Shown here: positions 15,648 to 24,100 of the stretch, in pieces
Position numbering within the stretch: position 1 is the first letter of the stretch
Layout: every line of letters begins with the position of its first letter
Notes under the pieces: generated by a model
Databases searched by the model: none
Told to the model about the DNA's origin: nothing
Seen by the model: only the letters and a program-made list of their open reading frames with translations
Assembly: GCA_937916355.1 (NCBI GenBank)
Contig: CALFTM010000097.1
Coordinates: forward strand, 1-27,625
Source: an uncultured Bacteroidales bacterium
GTDB taxonomy: Bacteria > Bacteroidota > Bacteroidia > Bacteroidales > Paludibacteraceae
Length of the DNA stretch: 27,625 bases
Direction of reading: 5' to 3'
Made by a program: the position numbers and the translations under genes

Positions 15648-17534
15648 TTATCGACCTAATAGGATAAGTAGTATGTTGATGTCGCTTGGTGAAATTCCGG
15701 ATATTCGGCTGGCTTGCCCAATGGTTTCAGGATCAATTTTTGCCAATTTTTGACGTGCTTCCGTAGAGAGCGACTGAATGGCGTTATAGTCGAATTTCCC
15801 TTTGATATTGATATTCTCCAATCTATGTAATTTATTGGCAATCAGTGTTTCACGTTCGATATACCCTTTATATTTTATTTTAATTTCGGTTGCTTCGACG
15901 ATCTCTTCTTTTCGGTTAGGAATTTCATCAATTGCACTTTTCAATGCGTTGATACCTTCTGAAAGTAGTTCTATGTTGAGTTGCGGACGTGTGATGAGGT
16001 CTACCAATCTACAACCGTTTTTCAATTCGCTCGTCCCTTGTTCTACCAAGAATTGGTTGATATGGGATGTTTTGACGTGGAAATTTTCTATAAAATCTGT
16101 AAGTTTCTTAATTTCAGCCTCTTTACTTTTAAATAGCTCATATCTTTCGGAAGTGGCCAGTCCAAATTCATACCCTTTAGGGGTAAGTCTCGCATCAGCA
16201 TCATCTTGTCTCAAAAGTATTCTGTATTCTGCGCGTGAGGTGAACATTCGATAAGGTTCGTCCACTCCTTTTGTGACGAGGTCATCTATGAGAACACCGA
16301 TATATGCCTCGTCTCTTGCCAAAGTGAATTCTTTTCCTCCGTGGCATTTGATGTGTGCGTTGATACCTGCCACAAGACCCTGTCCGGCGGCCTCCTCATA
16401 CCCTGTAGTACCATTTACCTGTCCTGCAAAGAACAGATTATCAATGAATTTAGACTCAAGTGTATGTTTCAGCTCCGTAGGGTCGAAATAGTCGTATTCA
16501 ATTGCGTATCCGGGACGGTATATATTGGCGTTTTCCAAACCTTTGATGGATTTGAGTGCCTTGACTTGCACGTCCAATGGAAGAGAAGAGGAGAAACCGT
16601 TCAGATAATACTCTTGTGTGGTTTCGCCTTCTGGTTCCAAGAAGAGTTGGTGCCGTTCTTTTTCTGCGAATGTTACGATTTTTGTTTCAATACTTGGACA
16701 ATATCGAGGACCTATACTGTTAATTTGTCCGTTATAGAGTGGTGAATCGGGTAGTCCTTCCCTTAAAATTCTATGAGTTTCCTCATTTGTATAGGTGATA
16801 AAACAGCTTTTTTGTTGAAGCGGACGAGGTTTGAAGTCCAAGAAAGAGAATTTATGGAAGTCGTCTTCACCGGTCTGTTCGCTCATGACGGAAAAATCTA
16901 TGGTTCTTCCATCAATTCTGACAGGCGTACCAGTTTTCATTCTTCCGGTTGTGATGCCCAGTACCTTTAGTTGTTCCGTCAGACCGTATGATGCTGGTTC
17001 TGAGATTCTTCCAGCATTGATTTGTGTTTTACCACAATGAATGAGTCCGGTAAGAAAAGTACCAGCAGTGAGTACAACCGATTGAGCTGTGAAGGTTGCC
17101 CCCATAGATGTTTTTACTCCTGTAACTTTTTTTCTTCCCTCAATAGTTTCGATGACAAATTCGGTGGCAGAGTCTTGCCACATGCTGAGGTTATCAGTAT
17201 TTTCAAGTATTTCCCTCCATTTTTCGCTATATTTTTGTCTGTCAGCTTGAGATCTCGGACTCCACATGGCAGGTCCTTTCGATCTGTTCAGCATTTTGTA
17301 TTGGATGGCAGTCAGGTCTGTAATGATTCCACTCATTCCACCCAATGCATCAATTTCTCTCACTATCTGACCTTTGGCGATACCACCAATGGCAGGATTG
17401 CAACTCATCTGTGCAATCTTGTGCATGTCCATCGTAATAAGTAAGGTTTTAGAACCTAATTTAGCTGATGCGGCGGCAGCCTCGCATCCTGCGTGACCTG
17501 CTCCGATAACGATGACATCGTAATTAAAATTCAT
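15648..17534 (-). CDS. mnmG: tRNA uridine-5-carboxymethylaminomethyl modification enzyme MnmG
   Basis: MnmG (GidA), with MnmE, adds the carboxymethylaminomethyl group to the wobble uridine of certain tRNAs. The 628-residue protein has the FAD motif GAGHAGCEAA (11-20), CNPAIGGIAKGQIVREID (45-62), the two MnmG signatures around GRMKTGTPVRIDGRTID and TGYEEAAGQGLVAGINAH, and the C-terminal helical domain ending ISGISPSDINILLILLGR. It is the first gene of the group mnmG-uvrC-GT-C-dtd. A 9-bp inverted repeat overlaps its candidate -7 box. Confidence 0.97.
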   Translation of the reverse strand: MNFNYDVIVIGAGHAGCEAAAASAKLGSKTLLITMDMHKIAQMSCNPAIGGIAKGQIVREIDALGGMSGIITDLTAIQYKMLNRSKGPAMWSPRSQADRQKYSEKWREILENTDNLSMWQDSATEFVIETIEGRKKVTGVKTSMGATFTAQSVVLTAGTFLTGLIHCGKTQINAGRISEPASYGLTEQLKVLGITTGRMKTGTPVRIDGRTIDFSVMSEQTGEDDFHKFSFLDFKPRPLQQKSCFITYTNEETHRILREGLPDSPLYNGQINSIGPRYCPSIETKIVTFAEKERHQLFLEPEGETTQEYYLNGFSSSLPLDVQVKALKSIKGLENANIYRPGYAIEYDYFDPTELKHTLESKFIDNLFFAGQVNGTTGYEEAAGQGLVAGINAHIKCHGGKEFTLARDEAYIGVLIDDLVTKGVDEPYRMFTSRAEYRILLRQDDADARLTPKGYEFGLATSERYELFKSKEAEIKKLTDFIENFHVKTSHINQFLVEQGTSELKNGCRLVDLITRPQLNIELLSEGINALKSAIDEIPNRKEEIVEATEIKIKYKGYIERETLIANKLHRLENINIKGKFDYNAIQSLSTEARQKLAKIDPETIGQASRISGISPSDINILLILLGR

Positions 17535-17563
17535 ATCACTTTCAAATTTTGTATTTTCTTCCT

Positions 17564-17587
17564 AATTTCGTACAAAATTACGAAATT
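17564..17587 (-). promoter_or_regulatory. mnmG -7 box inside a 9-bp inverted repeat
   Basis: TAATTTTG on the minus strand (17573-17580) fits TAnnTTTG, 38 bases before the mnmG ATG. The box lies in the inverted repeat AATTTCGTA (17564-17572) and TACGAAATT (17579-17587). A protein bound there would block the promoter. No clear -33 element is seen. Confidence 0.4.
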
Positions 17588-17615
17588 TTCTGTCTAAAAA
17601 TATAGAAACTGTGAT

Positions 17616-17948
17616 ATGAAACTAATTTACAACAATATAATACCCACAAAAGGGTTTGTAGCCGTCAATTTGTTTGGGGTTTTATTTGTACGCAAAGGAA
17701 AAAAGATCAATCCCTTTATTTTGAATCATGAGTCCATCCATACTCGTCAGATGCAGGAGATGTTGTTTGTTTTTTTCTACTTTTTTTATGTCTTTGAATG
17801 GATGATAAAGTGTGTTTATTATCGAAATTCTTTAATAGCGTACCGCTCTCTCTCTTTTGAAAGAGAGGCTTATAGGTACGAAAGAGATTTGAATTATTTG
17901 AAACGAAGGAAATTGTTCAGTTGGGTTCGGTTTATTTGGGTTCGGTGA
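17616..17948 (+). CDS. Small membrane protein with an HExxH motif
   Basis: The 110-residue protein contains HESIH (38-42), a zinc-metalloprotease HExxH motif, followed by a hydrophobic helix (about 49-66) and then FEREAY (81-86), whose Glu residues could be the third zinc ligand as in gluzincins of the M56/BlaR1 type. I recall the general layout NHE-x-IH-x-RQM, membrane helix, SFEREA from uncharacterised small Bacteroidota proteins. The reaction and substrate are unknown. It is transcribed away from mnmG and converges on the pectinesterase. The C-terminus is rich in Arg and Lys and probably cytoplasmic. Confidence 0.7.
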   Translation: MKLIYNNIIPTKGFVAVNLFGVLFVRKGKKINPFILNHESIHTRQMQEMLFVFFYFFYVFEWMIKCVYYRNSLIAYRSLSFEREAYRYERDLNYLKRRKLFSWVRFIWVR

Positions 17949-17997
17949 ATTTGATGGAAAAATGACAATCATTTAAATTTTGCGACAAATTATCGTA

Positions 17998-19989
17998 TTA
18001 GCGAAAATTTTCCTCTCTTTTAATTAAAAATTTATTACCATCTTGGATATATATCCGACCCTTCTTCAACTTCTTTACGGGACGACCCAACAAGTCATAG
18101 GTTGGTTCTTTTTCGTCGAAAGAGTGAATTTGAAGCACATCTGCTTTTTCTGTAGTAGAACATTCCCCTTCCTCCACTTCTAATGCAATGATAAAGCAAA
18201 TCTGGCTTTCACTGAAGGTGAAGGTGAACGACTCGCAGACTGGCTCGTCAAATTCATAACTTACAACAGCTGGATGTGAAAGGTAATCTGTTTGCATATT
18301 TGTGGTTGTCATGGAATAGGAGAGGCTTTTTCCATTAATTTCTGTAAGATATGCTATCTTTTCACTATTAGAATACCCGATGAAATGGACTTTTTTTACA
18401 GTTATTCCCTGAGGAAGATAGAATGTATTTTGTGCCCCTTTGGAGTTTTTAAATGTTTTGTAGGTTGTCCCCTCATAGATGATGTCCATGCCTGATAATA
18501 CAGGCTTGTCCTCTCTTCCGGTGATTGCCCAACCATATCCTGATGCGTCTGCGTCGGTACAGTCCCAACGGCTGTCTGTTCCGTTGGACATAGGTGATGA
18601 GAGTGCCCCGTTACCATAATAAAAAATATAGTCTGGAGACACAGATGGAACCTCAACCTCTCCATTTATCGAAACTGCATTGGAAGGGCCACCCAAACCT
18701 CCCATGGCATTGGCTGCCCGAACAGTGAAGATGTCCGACTCGCCAACATCATCAGGTAAATCGAAACTGTTGTCAATGGTATTCGCCACATAAATGTCGT
18801 TTTTGAACACGAAATAACATAACGCTGAGTCGTTATCATTCCAAAACAGACTTTGACCGTCAACTCTTACGACGGGAGGTGCTACTTGTTTGCAATCTTC
18901 GCTCGGAAGCCAACCATCCAAGACGTTCGTCTCTGTGTATAGTGATGCTTCGTATGCCGATAAAACCGGATTTAGCGTCACAGTCGTATTATCCTTTGTG
19001 TAGGTTGTTCGTCTTTTGCTTAGGTCGACCGGATTCCCATGCGCATCAACGCTGTTGTATTCGGCAAACTTCGTTGGGACGACATTCATCGGATCACCCC
19101 ACGCAGCAGGGTTCGGAAGACGTTTCATGGTCGTATTGATAAAAACGGAACTTGCATTATTGTTCCATGAGCGTCCTAACCGATAATTGTTGTCACATAC
19201 AGGATGGCCGTCTATCGTACAATCTAAAAAGACATACCCCCATTTCCCCGCATTGGCAGGAGCTGTGACTACATTGTTGGAACGCTCTTCTAAATATAGG
19301 AGGCACTTGTTGAAAAGCACATCTCCACCTCCGCAAATGAAATCTACGGTTCCATGTATTTCTCCCTCTTCCCAATAACTTTTGTCCTCATAGGCAGTGG
19401 AGTAGTAGGTATCTTGCGTCGATAGTAATTTTACCCTTTTATAAATGTTTTTGTTTCCTCTATCCTGAAGGGCTACAAAGCGATTGGCGGCAGCCCCTTG
19501 AACGTAAGCTTTGTTCTGCAAGGTCAGGTCTTGCATGTAGGTTTCATCGGCATTTTTATCCAAAAAGAGGGTCGCAGAGATGGAGATACCTTCGTTTATC
19601 GCCTTATTATAAATCACAACATTCTCCATAGACTGCCCTATGAAGGAAGTCTTCGCCCTGCTATATGTAGTCATCTGGTTCTCATTGCCCGTTAGCGAAC
19701 CAATATCGTATGAGCCATTTGGAAAAAAAATGTAGAATCGTTCGGCGGATGAGGCATTAGCCGCTGCGATTGCCGCCTTAAAATCGCCATCAATTCCTAC
19801 GATGAAATCGAAATTTTTCTTCGTCAACTGATAATATGCTTTCGGAGAGCCTGAGTTATAATCTGAGGGAGTTGATTCCCTAAGTTCATCTTCATCGGAG
19901 AATGTTGGAGTTTGTGCGTTTAAAACAATTACCGGCAATACTGATAAAAGGACAGCCGAAAGGAGTTTAGTGTAATCTAATAATTTCAT
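17998..19989 (-). CDS. Secreted pectinesterase (CE8) with a C-terminal sorting-like tail
   Basis: Pectin methylesterase removes methyl groups from polygalacturonate. The 663-residue protein has a signal peptide (1-25, cleavage at LNA-QT). Its CE8 beta-helix domain at about 55-355 includes QDTYY (192-196), GTVDFICGGG (213-222) and LGRSW (271-275). These supply the catalytic D193 and D216 and the substrate-binding R273. An Fn3-like segment follows (about 368-432), then a beta-rich region of unknown type. The last 35 residues (PTYDLLGRPVKKLKKG, then YIQDGNKFLIK) resemble the C-terminal tails of Prevotella/Porphyromonas exported proteins. This suggests transport to the surface or outside for plant polysaccharide use. 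Its G+C is higher than that of polA. Confidence 0.9.
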   Translation of the reverse strand: MKLLDYTKLLSAVLLSVLPVIVLNAQTPTFSDEDELRESTPSDYNSGSPKAYYQLTKKNFDFIVGIDGDFKAAIAAANASSAERFYIFFPNGSYDIGSLTGNENQMTTYSRAKTSFIGQSMENVVIYNKAINEGISISATLFLDKNADETYMQDLTLQNKAYVQGAAANRFVALQDRGNKNIYKRVKLLSTQDTYYSTAYEDKSYWEEGEIHGTVDFICGGGDVLFNKCLLYLEERSNNVVTAPANAGKWGYVFLDCTIDGHPVCDNNYRLGRSWNNNASSVFINTTMKRLPNPAAWGDPMNVVPTKFAEYNSVDAHGNPVDLSKRRTTYTKDNTTVTLNPVLSAYEASLYTETNVLDGWLPSEDCKQVAPPVVRVDGQSLFWNDNDSALCYFVFKNDIYVANTIDNSFDLPDDVGESDIFTVRAANAMGGLGGPSNAVSINGEVEVPSVSPDYIFYYGNGALSSPMSNGTDSRWDCTDADASGYGWAITGREDKPVLSGMDIIYEGTTYKTFKNSKGAQNTFYLPQGITVKKVHFIGYSNSEKIAYLTEINGKSLSYSMTTTNMQTDYLSHPAVVSYEFDEPVCESFTFTFSESQICFIIALEVEEGECSTTEKADVLQIHSFDEKEPTYDLLGRPVKKLKKGRIYIQDGNKFLIKREENFR

Positions 19990-20012
19990 GGTTTTTTATC
20001 ATTAAGTTTCTG

Positions 20013-20020
20013 CAAAAATA
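20013..20020 (-). promoter_or_regulatory. Candidate -7 box of the pectinesterase gene
   Basis: TATTTTTG on the minus strand fits TAnnTTTG and is 24 bases before the start. A T-rich tract, not a TTTG, is at the -33 position. Confidence 0.45.
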
Positions 20021-20031
20021 CATCTCCTTTT

Positions 20032-20053
20032 AAAAAAATCGCATGATTTTTTT
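20032..20053 (-). terminator. Terminator after the zinc-ribbon membrane protein
   Basis: AAAAAAATC and GATTTTTTT form a perfect 9-bp stem around GCAT. On the minus strand it follows the zinc-ribbon gene by about 57 bases and ends in T. It is A-T rich and so of modest strength. Confidence 0.5.
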
Positions 20054-20110
20054 CCCATTATGCAAGATTTCTTTCCCACATAGCAGCTTCATGTCGGTCT
20101 ATAAAAAAAA

Positions 20111-20995
20111 TTATTCTTCGTCATCATTCTTTAAGATGAAATAAACGTCATTTTGAATATACATGACCCCTTCTTCCAAATCATGAACAACTTTTTTGTC
20201 TGATGCATCGTAAATCGGGGCGTTTTCGTCTAATTCATAGACACGCATCTCATCGGAAGAATCCTCAGAAAATGCGATGAAAGCGACTAAATTTGATATG
20301 TTATACTTCTGACATTTTTCCGTTATACTAAACAATTGGAAAGTTGCGATCATTAACAGTATAGGAGATAATAGAGATAACACAACAATGATGAAGAGTA
20401 ATGGGAAACCCAGAAAACCCATTGAAAAAATCCATTTTTGATAGAATACACAATAAGCAGGAAGTGATAAAAAAATCAAATTGAGAGGTTTGCGAAATTC
20501 ATCATGACAAACTTTTTTCATCTCGAAAAATAGCATGGCGTATGGTAAGATTGCTATCATAGAAAAATTCAACCTAAATTCAGGAAAATACACTTTGGAA
20601 AAGATGAAAACGAAACATAAGAGACACAAAATTCTAACTACATTCGGATTGGGATTTTTATTCAAAACACTTATCTTCATCAATGCCACCCACAAAAAAG
20701 GGGATGCCATCAGTATCGCCACCAACACATATGGCTCAAATTTTGGGTATGATTCATGGCTTATATAAGTTATTAAAATATACAAGGCTATGAATATGGA
20801 AATGAAACTCCATAGTGCATGCAAAGCAAGCAAAATATAAGATGATTCAAATGAGCCATATTCGCTTGTCTTTAAATTTCTCAAAGTTGTGGTTTGACAC
20901 TGTGGACATTTCCAATCCTTCAGTTGAAGGGGATGGTTGCACTTTGTACATTTTAAATCTTTCTTTGCTGAAATTATTTCCTTAATAGTTGCCAT
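20111..20995 (-). CDS. Zinc-ribbon membrane protein with a sorting-like tail
   Basis: The 294-residue protein is of unknown function. Residues 16-33 hold a zinc ribbon, C16-x2-C19 and C30-x2-C33 (CTKC, CPQC), facing the cytoplasm. Six or so hydrophobic segments follow between about 54 and 225 (for example ILLALHALWSFISIFIALYI, in part). The last 35 residues read PIYDASDKKVV, then an acidic DLEEG and YIQNDVYFILK. They line up with the tail of the pectinesterase downstream with one inserted residue. There is no signal peptide, so a T9SS-type sorting role would be odd. The gene has its own region upstream, and a terminator separates it from the pectinesterase. Confidence 0.7.
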   Translation of the reverse strand: MATIKEIISAKKDLKCTKCNHPLQLKDWKCPQCQTTTLRNLKTSEYGSFESSYILLALHALWSFISIFIALYILITYISHESYPKFEPYVLVAILMASPFLWVALMKISVLNKNPNPNVVRILCLLCFVFIFSKVYFPEFRLNFSMIAILPYAMLFFEMKKVCHDEFRKPLNLIFLSLPAYCVFYQKWIFSMGFLGFPLLFIIVVLSLLSPILLMIATFQLFSITEKCQKYNISNLVAFIAFSEDSSDEMRVYELDENAPIYDASDKKVVHDLEEGVMYIQNDVYFILKNDDEE

Positions 20996-21124
20996 ATATG
21001 GAGATTCTGTTTTTTCATTAGCGAGCAGTCAAAACCTCATTAAAGCTACTGCTAATAAGTTTTAAATTCCACAAATGTAGTGCATTTTTATCGAAATAAG
21101 CAAGTGTTCTGCAATCTAATTCAT

Positions 21125-21161
21125 AAAAAAATCGAAGCTCCTTCACCTGAAAGAGCTTCGA
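21125..21161 (-). terminator. Terminator of the activase gene
   Basis: On the minus strand the stem TCGAAGCTC/GAGCTTCGA (21132-21140, 21153-21161), with a partly paired 12-base loop, is followed by seven T (21125-21131). It is a textbook intrinsic terminator 26 bases past the activase stop. Confidence 0.9.
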
Positions 21162-21186
21162 CTATCTATCCATTCTTTTTAACTTG

Positions 21187-24100
21187 CTATTTCATATTAC
21201 TGATAAATAACAGCAATCTGTTAGCGATATTGGCTTCACTCACACCACCATCGAAATCCAATGAAAGCATATTCAATTGTGGATACTCCTTTTTGAGCTT
21301 TTTCTCAATTCCTCTCGCCACAATATGATTGGCGATACAACCGAATGGTTGAAGACTCACCACATTGTTGCAACCATCCTTGATAAAGGCGATTACCTCA
21401 GCAGGAAGCAACCATCCTTCTCCAAATTGCGCTGAAAGGCTGATGATGTCTTTTGCATATTCACTGATGGTCTTGATGTCTGGTTCTGGTTTGTAGAATT
21501 TGAATACAGAAGCCTCCTTCTCAATCTTCTTCATCACCTTGCGTATCAGATTGTAGGCCATGTCAATTACCAACGGCGGCACTTTGAATCGCTTCACAAA
21601 ATTCTCCCTGTTGAATTTGTAGTTTACAAAGGCACGGAAGAAGAAGTTGTGTACTGTGGAAGGTATTACCTCCACACCGTGTTCCATCAACCAGTCTGGC
21701 ACATAACGATGGGCATAAGGGTTGAATTTCAAGAAGATCTCTCCGGTGATACCAGCCTTCGGATATTCTCTATCCTCATGGATTGGAACGGCATTGAAGG
21801 CTCTGGCGGCTTCTCCTGTAAGCTTCATCAACCCCTTAGTGTCTCCTTTTTCCACCAATGGAATGGCCTTCTGCAAATAGAGATCACGGAGCTTGCGTGC
21901 CTCTCCCTTGTTTTTCTCCCTCACTGCGATAGCATGGTAGAAGATGGAGAGCCAGTCGCCATACATTGTGGCATAGATGACAAGCGGCGCACACTTAATC
22001 AGGTTGAGCTTAAAGCCCGGTTGGTCTTCTGTGTTGTCAGTTCCTCCGATACCGATCACCGGCACTTGCGACAATCCTGCATCGACAATCGCCTTACGGA
22101 TGAGCGGAGGATAGTTGGTCGCACGACATTGTCCCAATTGGGTGACCGCCACAGCAACCTTGTCTAAATCATACTTACCAGACTGTAACGCCTTGATGAG
22201 GTCGCCCACAATCAGAGTGGCAGGATAACAAACTTCATTGTTAGAATATTTCAAACCGATGTCGTTCGACTCAGCATTACTCAACGGCAACGACTCCAGA
22301 TTATAACCTGCCCACTTAAATGCGGCAGGGAAAAGTGGAGAAAGGTATTCTGTGAAGAATGGAGCCAAAATCGTACGTTTTTGGTTGTCTCCGACTTCAA
22401 ATCTTTGCGGTTTCACGAACGGTTTCACGTCCACCTTCTCTTTTGACTCGAATTTGAGACTCTCGATGAGCGAACGAACACGCAATTTCATCGAACCGAC
22501 ATTGTTGATGTCATCAATCTTCAACAACGTGAGCGGTTTACCATAACGGTTGAGCAAACTTCTCACCTCATCCACAAAGAACGCATCCGGACCACATCCG
22601 AAAGAGGTGGTTTCTACAAAATGGACATTGCGTCCCTGACGGGCTACCCACTGTGCGGAATTAAGGATTCGGTTTACAAAAGACCACTGTTTGATGATGA
22701 AAGCCTCCTGTTCGCCGCAATTTTCTTTACGGGAAATCTCCTCAATGATGACATCAACTCCCATTTGGGAAATCATTTCAGAGACTTTGTGCTGAATCAG
22801 CGGGTCGGTATGGTAAGGACGACCTGCCAAAACGATTGCCATCCTACCCTCCTTTTGAGACTGCTCGAATGCCTCTTCGTTGATTTTACGAAGATTCATA
22901 CCAAAATCGTAGTACTCCTTCAAAGCCTTATCATGCGCCTTTTTCACCACACTCTTAGAGACACCCAAGGTCTCCATATATTTGAACAATTGCTTTTTCA
23001 GCAGTTCATCATCTTTGAATGAGACAACTGGCGAATCGATCGGAATCTCCGAATCCACCGCACTATTGATGACATCTGGATAACCGATGATGATAGGGCA
23101 GTTGAAACTGTTTGCCACAGATCCGTCCTCCTCCTTCTCATAGACCACACGAGGGAAGAAAATCCTATCCACGCCCATGTTCTGCAATTCGTAGATGTGG
23201 CTATGAACCAACTTGGCAGGGAAACAAATGTTATCAGACATTACTGAATGGACTCCCTTTTCGTAGTTTTTATAAGTCGAAGTAGAGGATAAGACCACCT
23301 CAATGTTACACTCCGTGAAGAAGGTATGCCAGAACGGAAACTCCTCGTACATGTTGAGGGCGCGAGGGATTCCCATCTTAAACAACGGATTCACCAACTT
23401 AGAAGGTTGCTCAGCGCGGTCGAACAACTCATGGTACTTTCTCGCACTCATGTCAATGCCCGGCTTCTCGTCCGCCTTTCCGTTATTGAAAATCTTCTCG
23501 CACTTGTTTCCAGAATAGTAGATACCACCGTTTTTGAAGGTATATTTGCTGATCTGGCAATTATTTTCACACCCCTTGCAGGAGAGTAATTTCGTTTCAA
23601 ATTCCGCCGCATTCAAGTAGTTCGCCAACGGAGTGGAAGGTTTGTTCTGGTCGCACATACGCTTTGCATAAAGCGCACAACCATACGCACCCATCAACTC
23701 TGGTACATTGTTGCAGTAAACGGTCTTTCCAGTAAGATTCTCGAATGCTTTAACGATCGAATCGTTTTTCATCGTACCTCCTTGAAGGACAATGTTCTTT
23801 CCGAGGTCATCATAATTTTTAATCTTCAACACCTTGAAAAGGCAGTTTTTTACAACCGAATATGCCAAACCTGCCGCGATGTCGCTCACCGCAAAGCCTT
23901 CACGAAGCACTTGCTTCACCTTTGAGTTCATAAAGACGGTGCAACGGGTTCCTAAGTCACAAGGGTTCTGGCTCTGACACGCCTGATAGACGAAATCGGT
24001 TATCTCACAACCCAACGTCTGCGCGAATGTCTCGATGAACGAACCACAACCAGAAGAGCAAGCCTCATTGATCTCCATGTGGGTCAATGCGCCATTCTCC

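Noticed and set aside
16066..16081. Further parS-like site inside mnmG (TTTTGACGTGGAAA)
   Set aside because: The central CACGTG is broken, and the sequence is coding.
17959..17975. AAATGA-CAA-TCATTT hairpin between the HExxH gene and the pectinesterase
   Set aside because: The 6-bp A-T-rich stem has no convincing T-run on either side and is too weak to call a terminator.
21649..22167. 172-residue frame on the plus strand in the activase
   Set aside because: It is antisense to well-conserved activase sequence and has no family features; the higher G+C gives long shadow frames.
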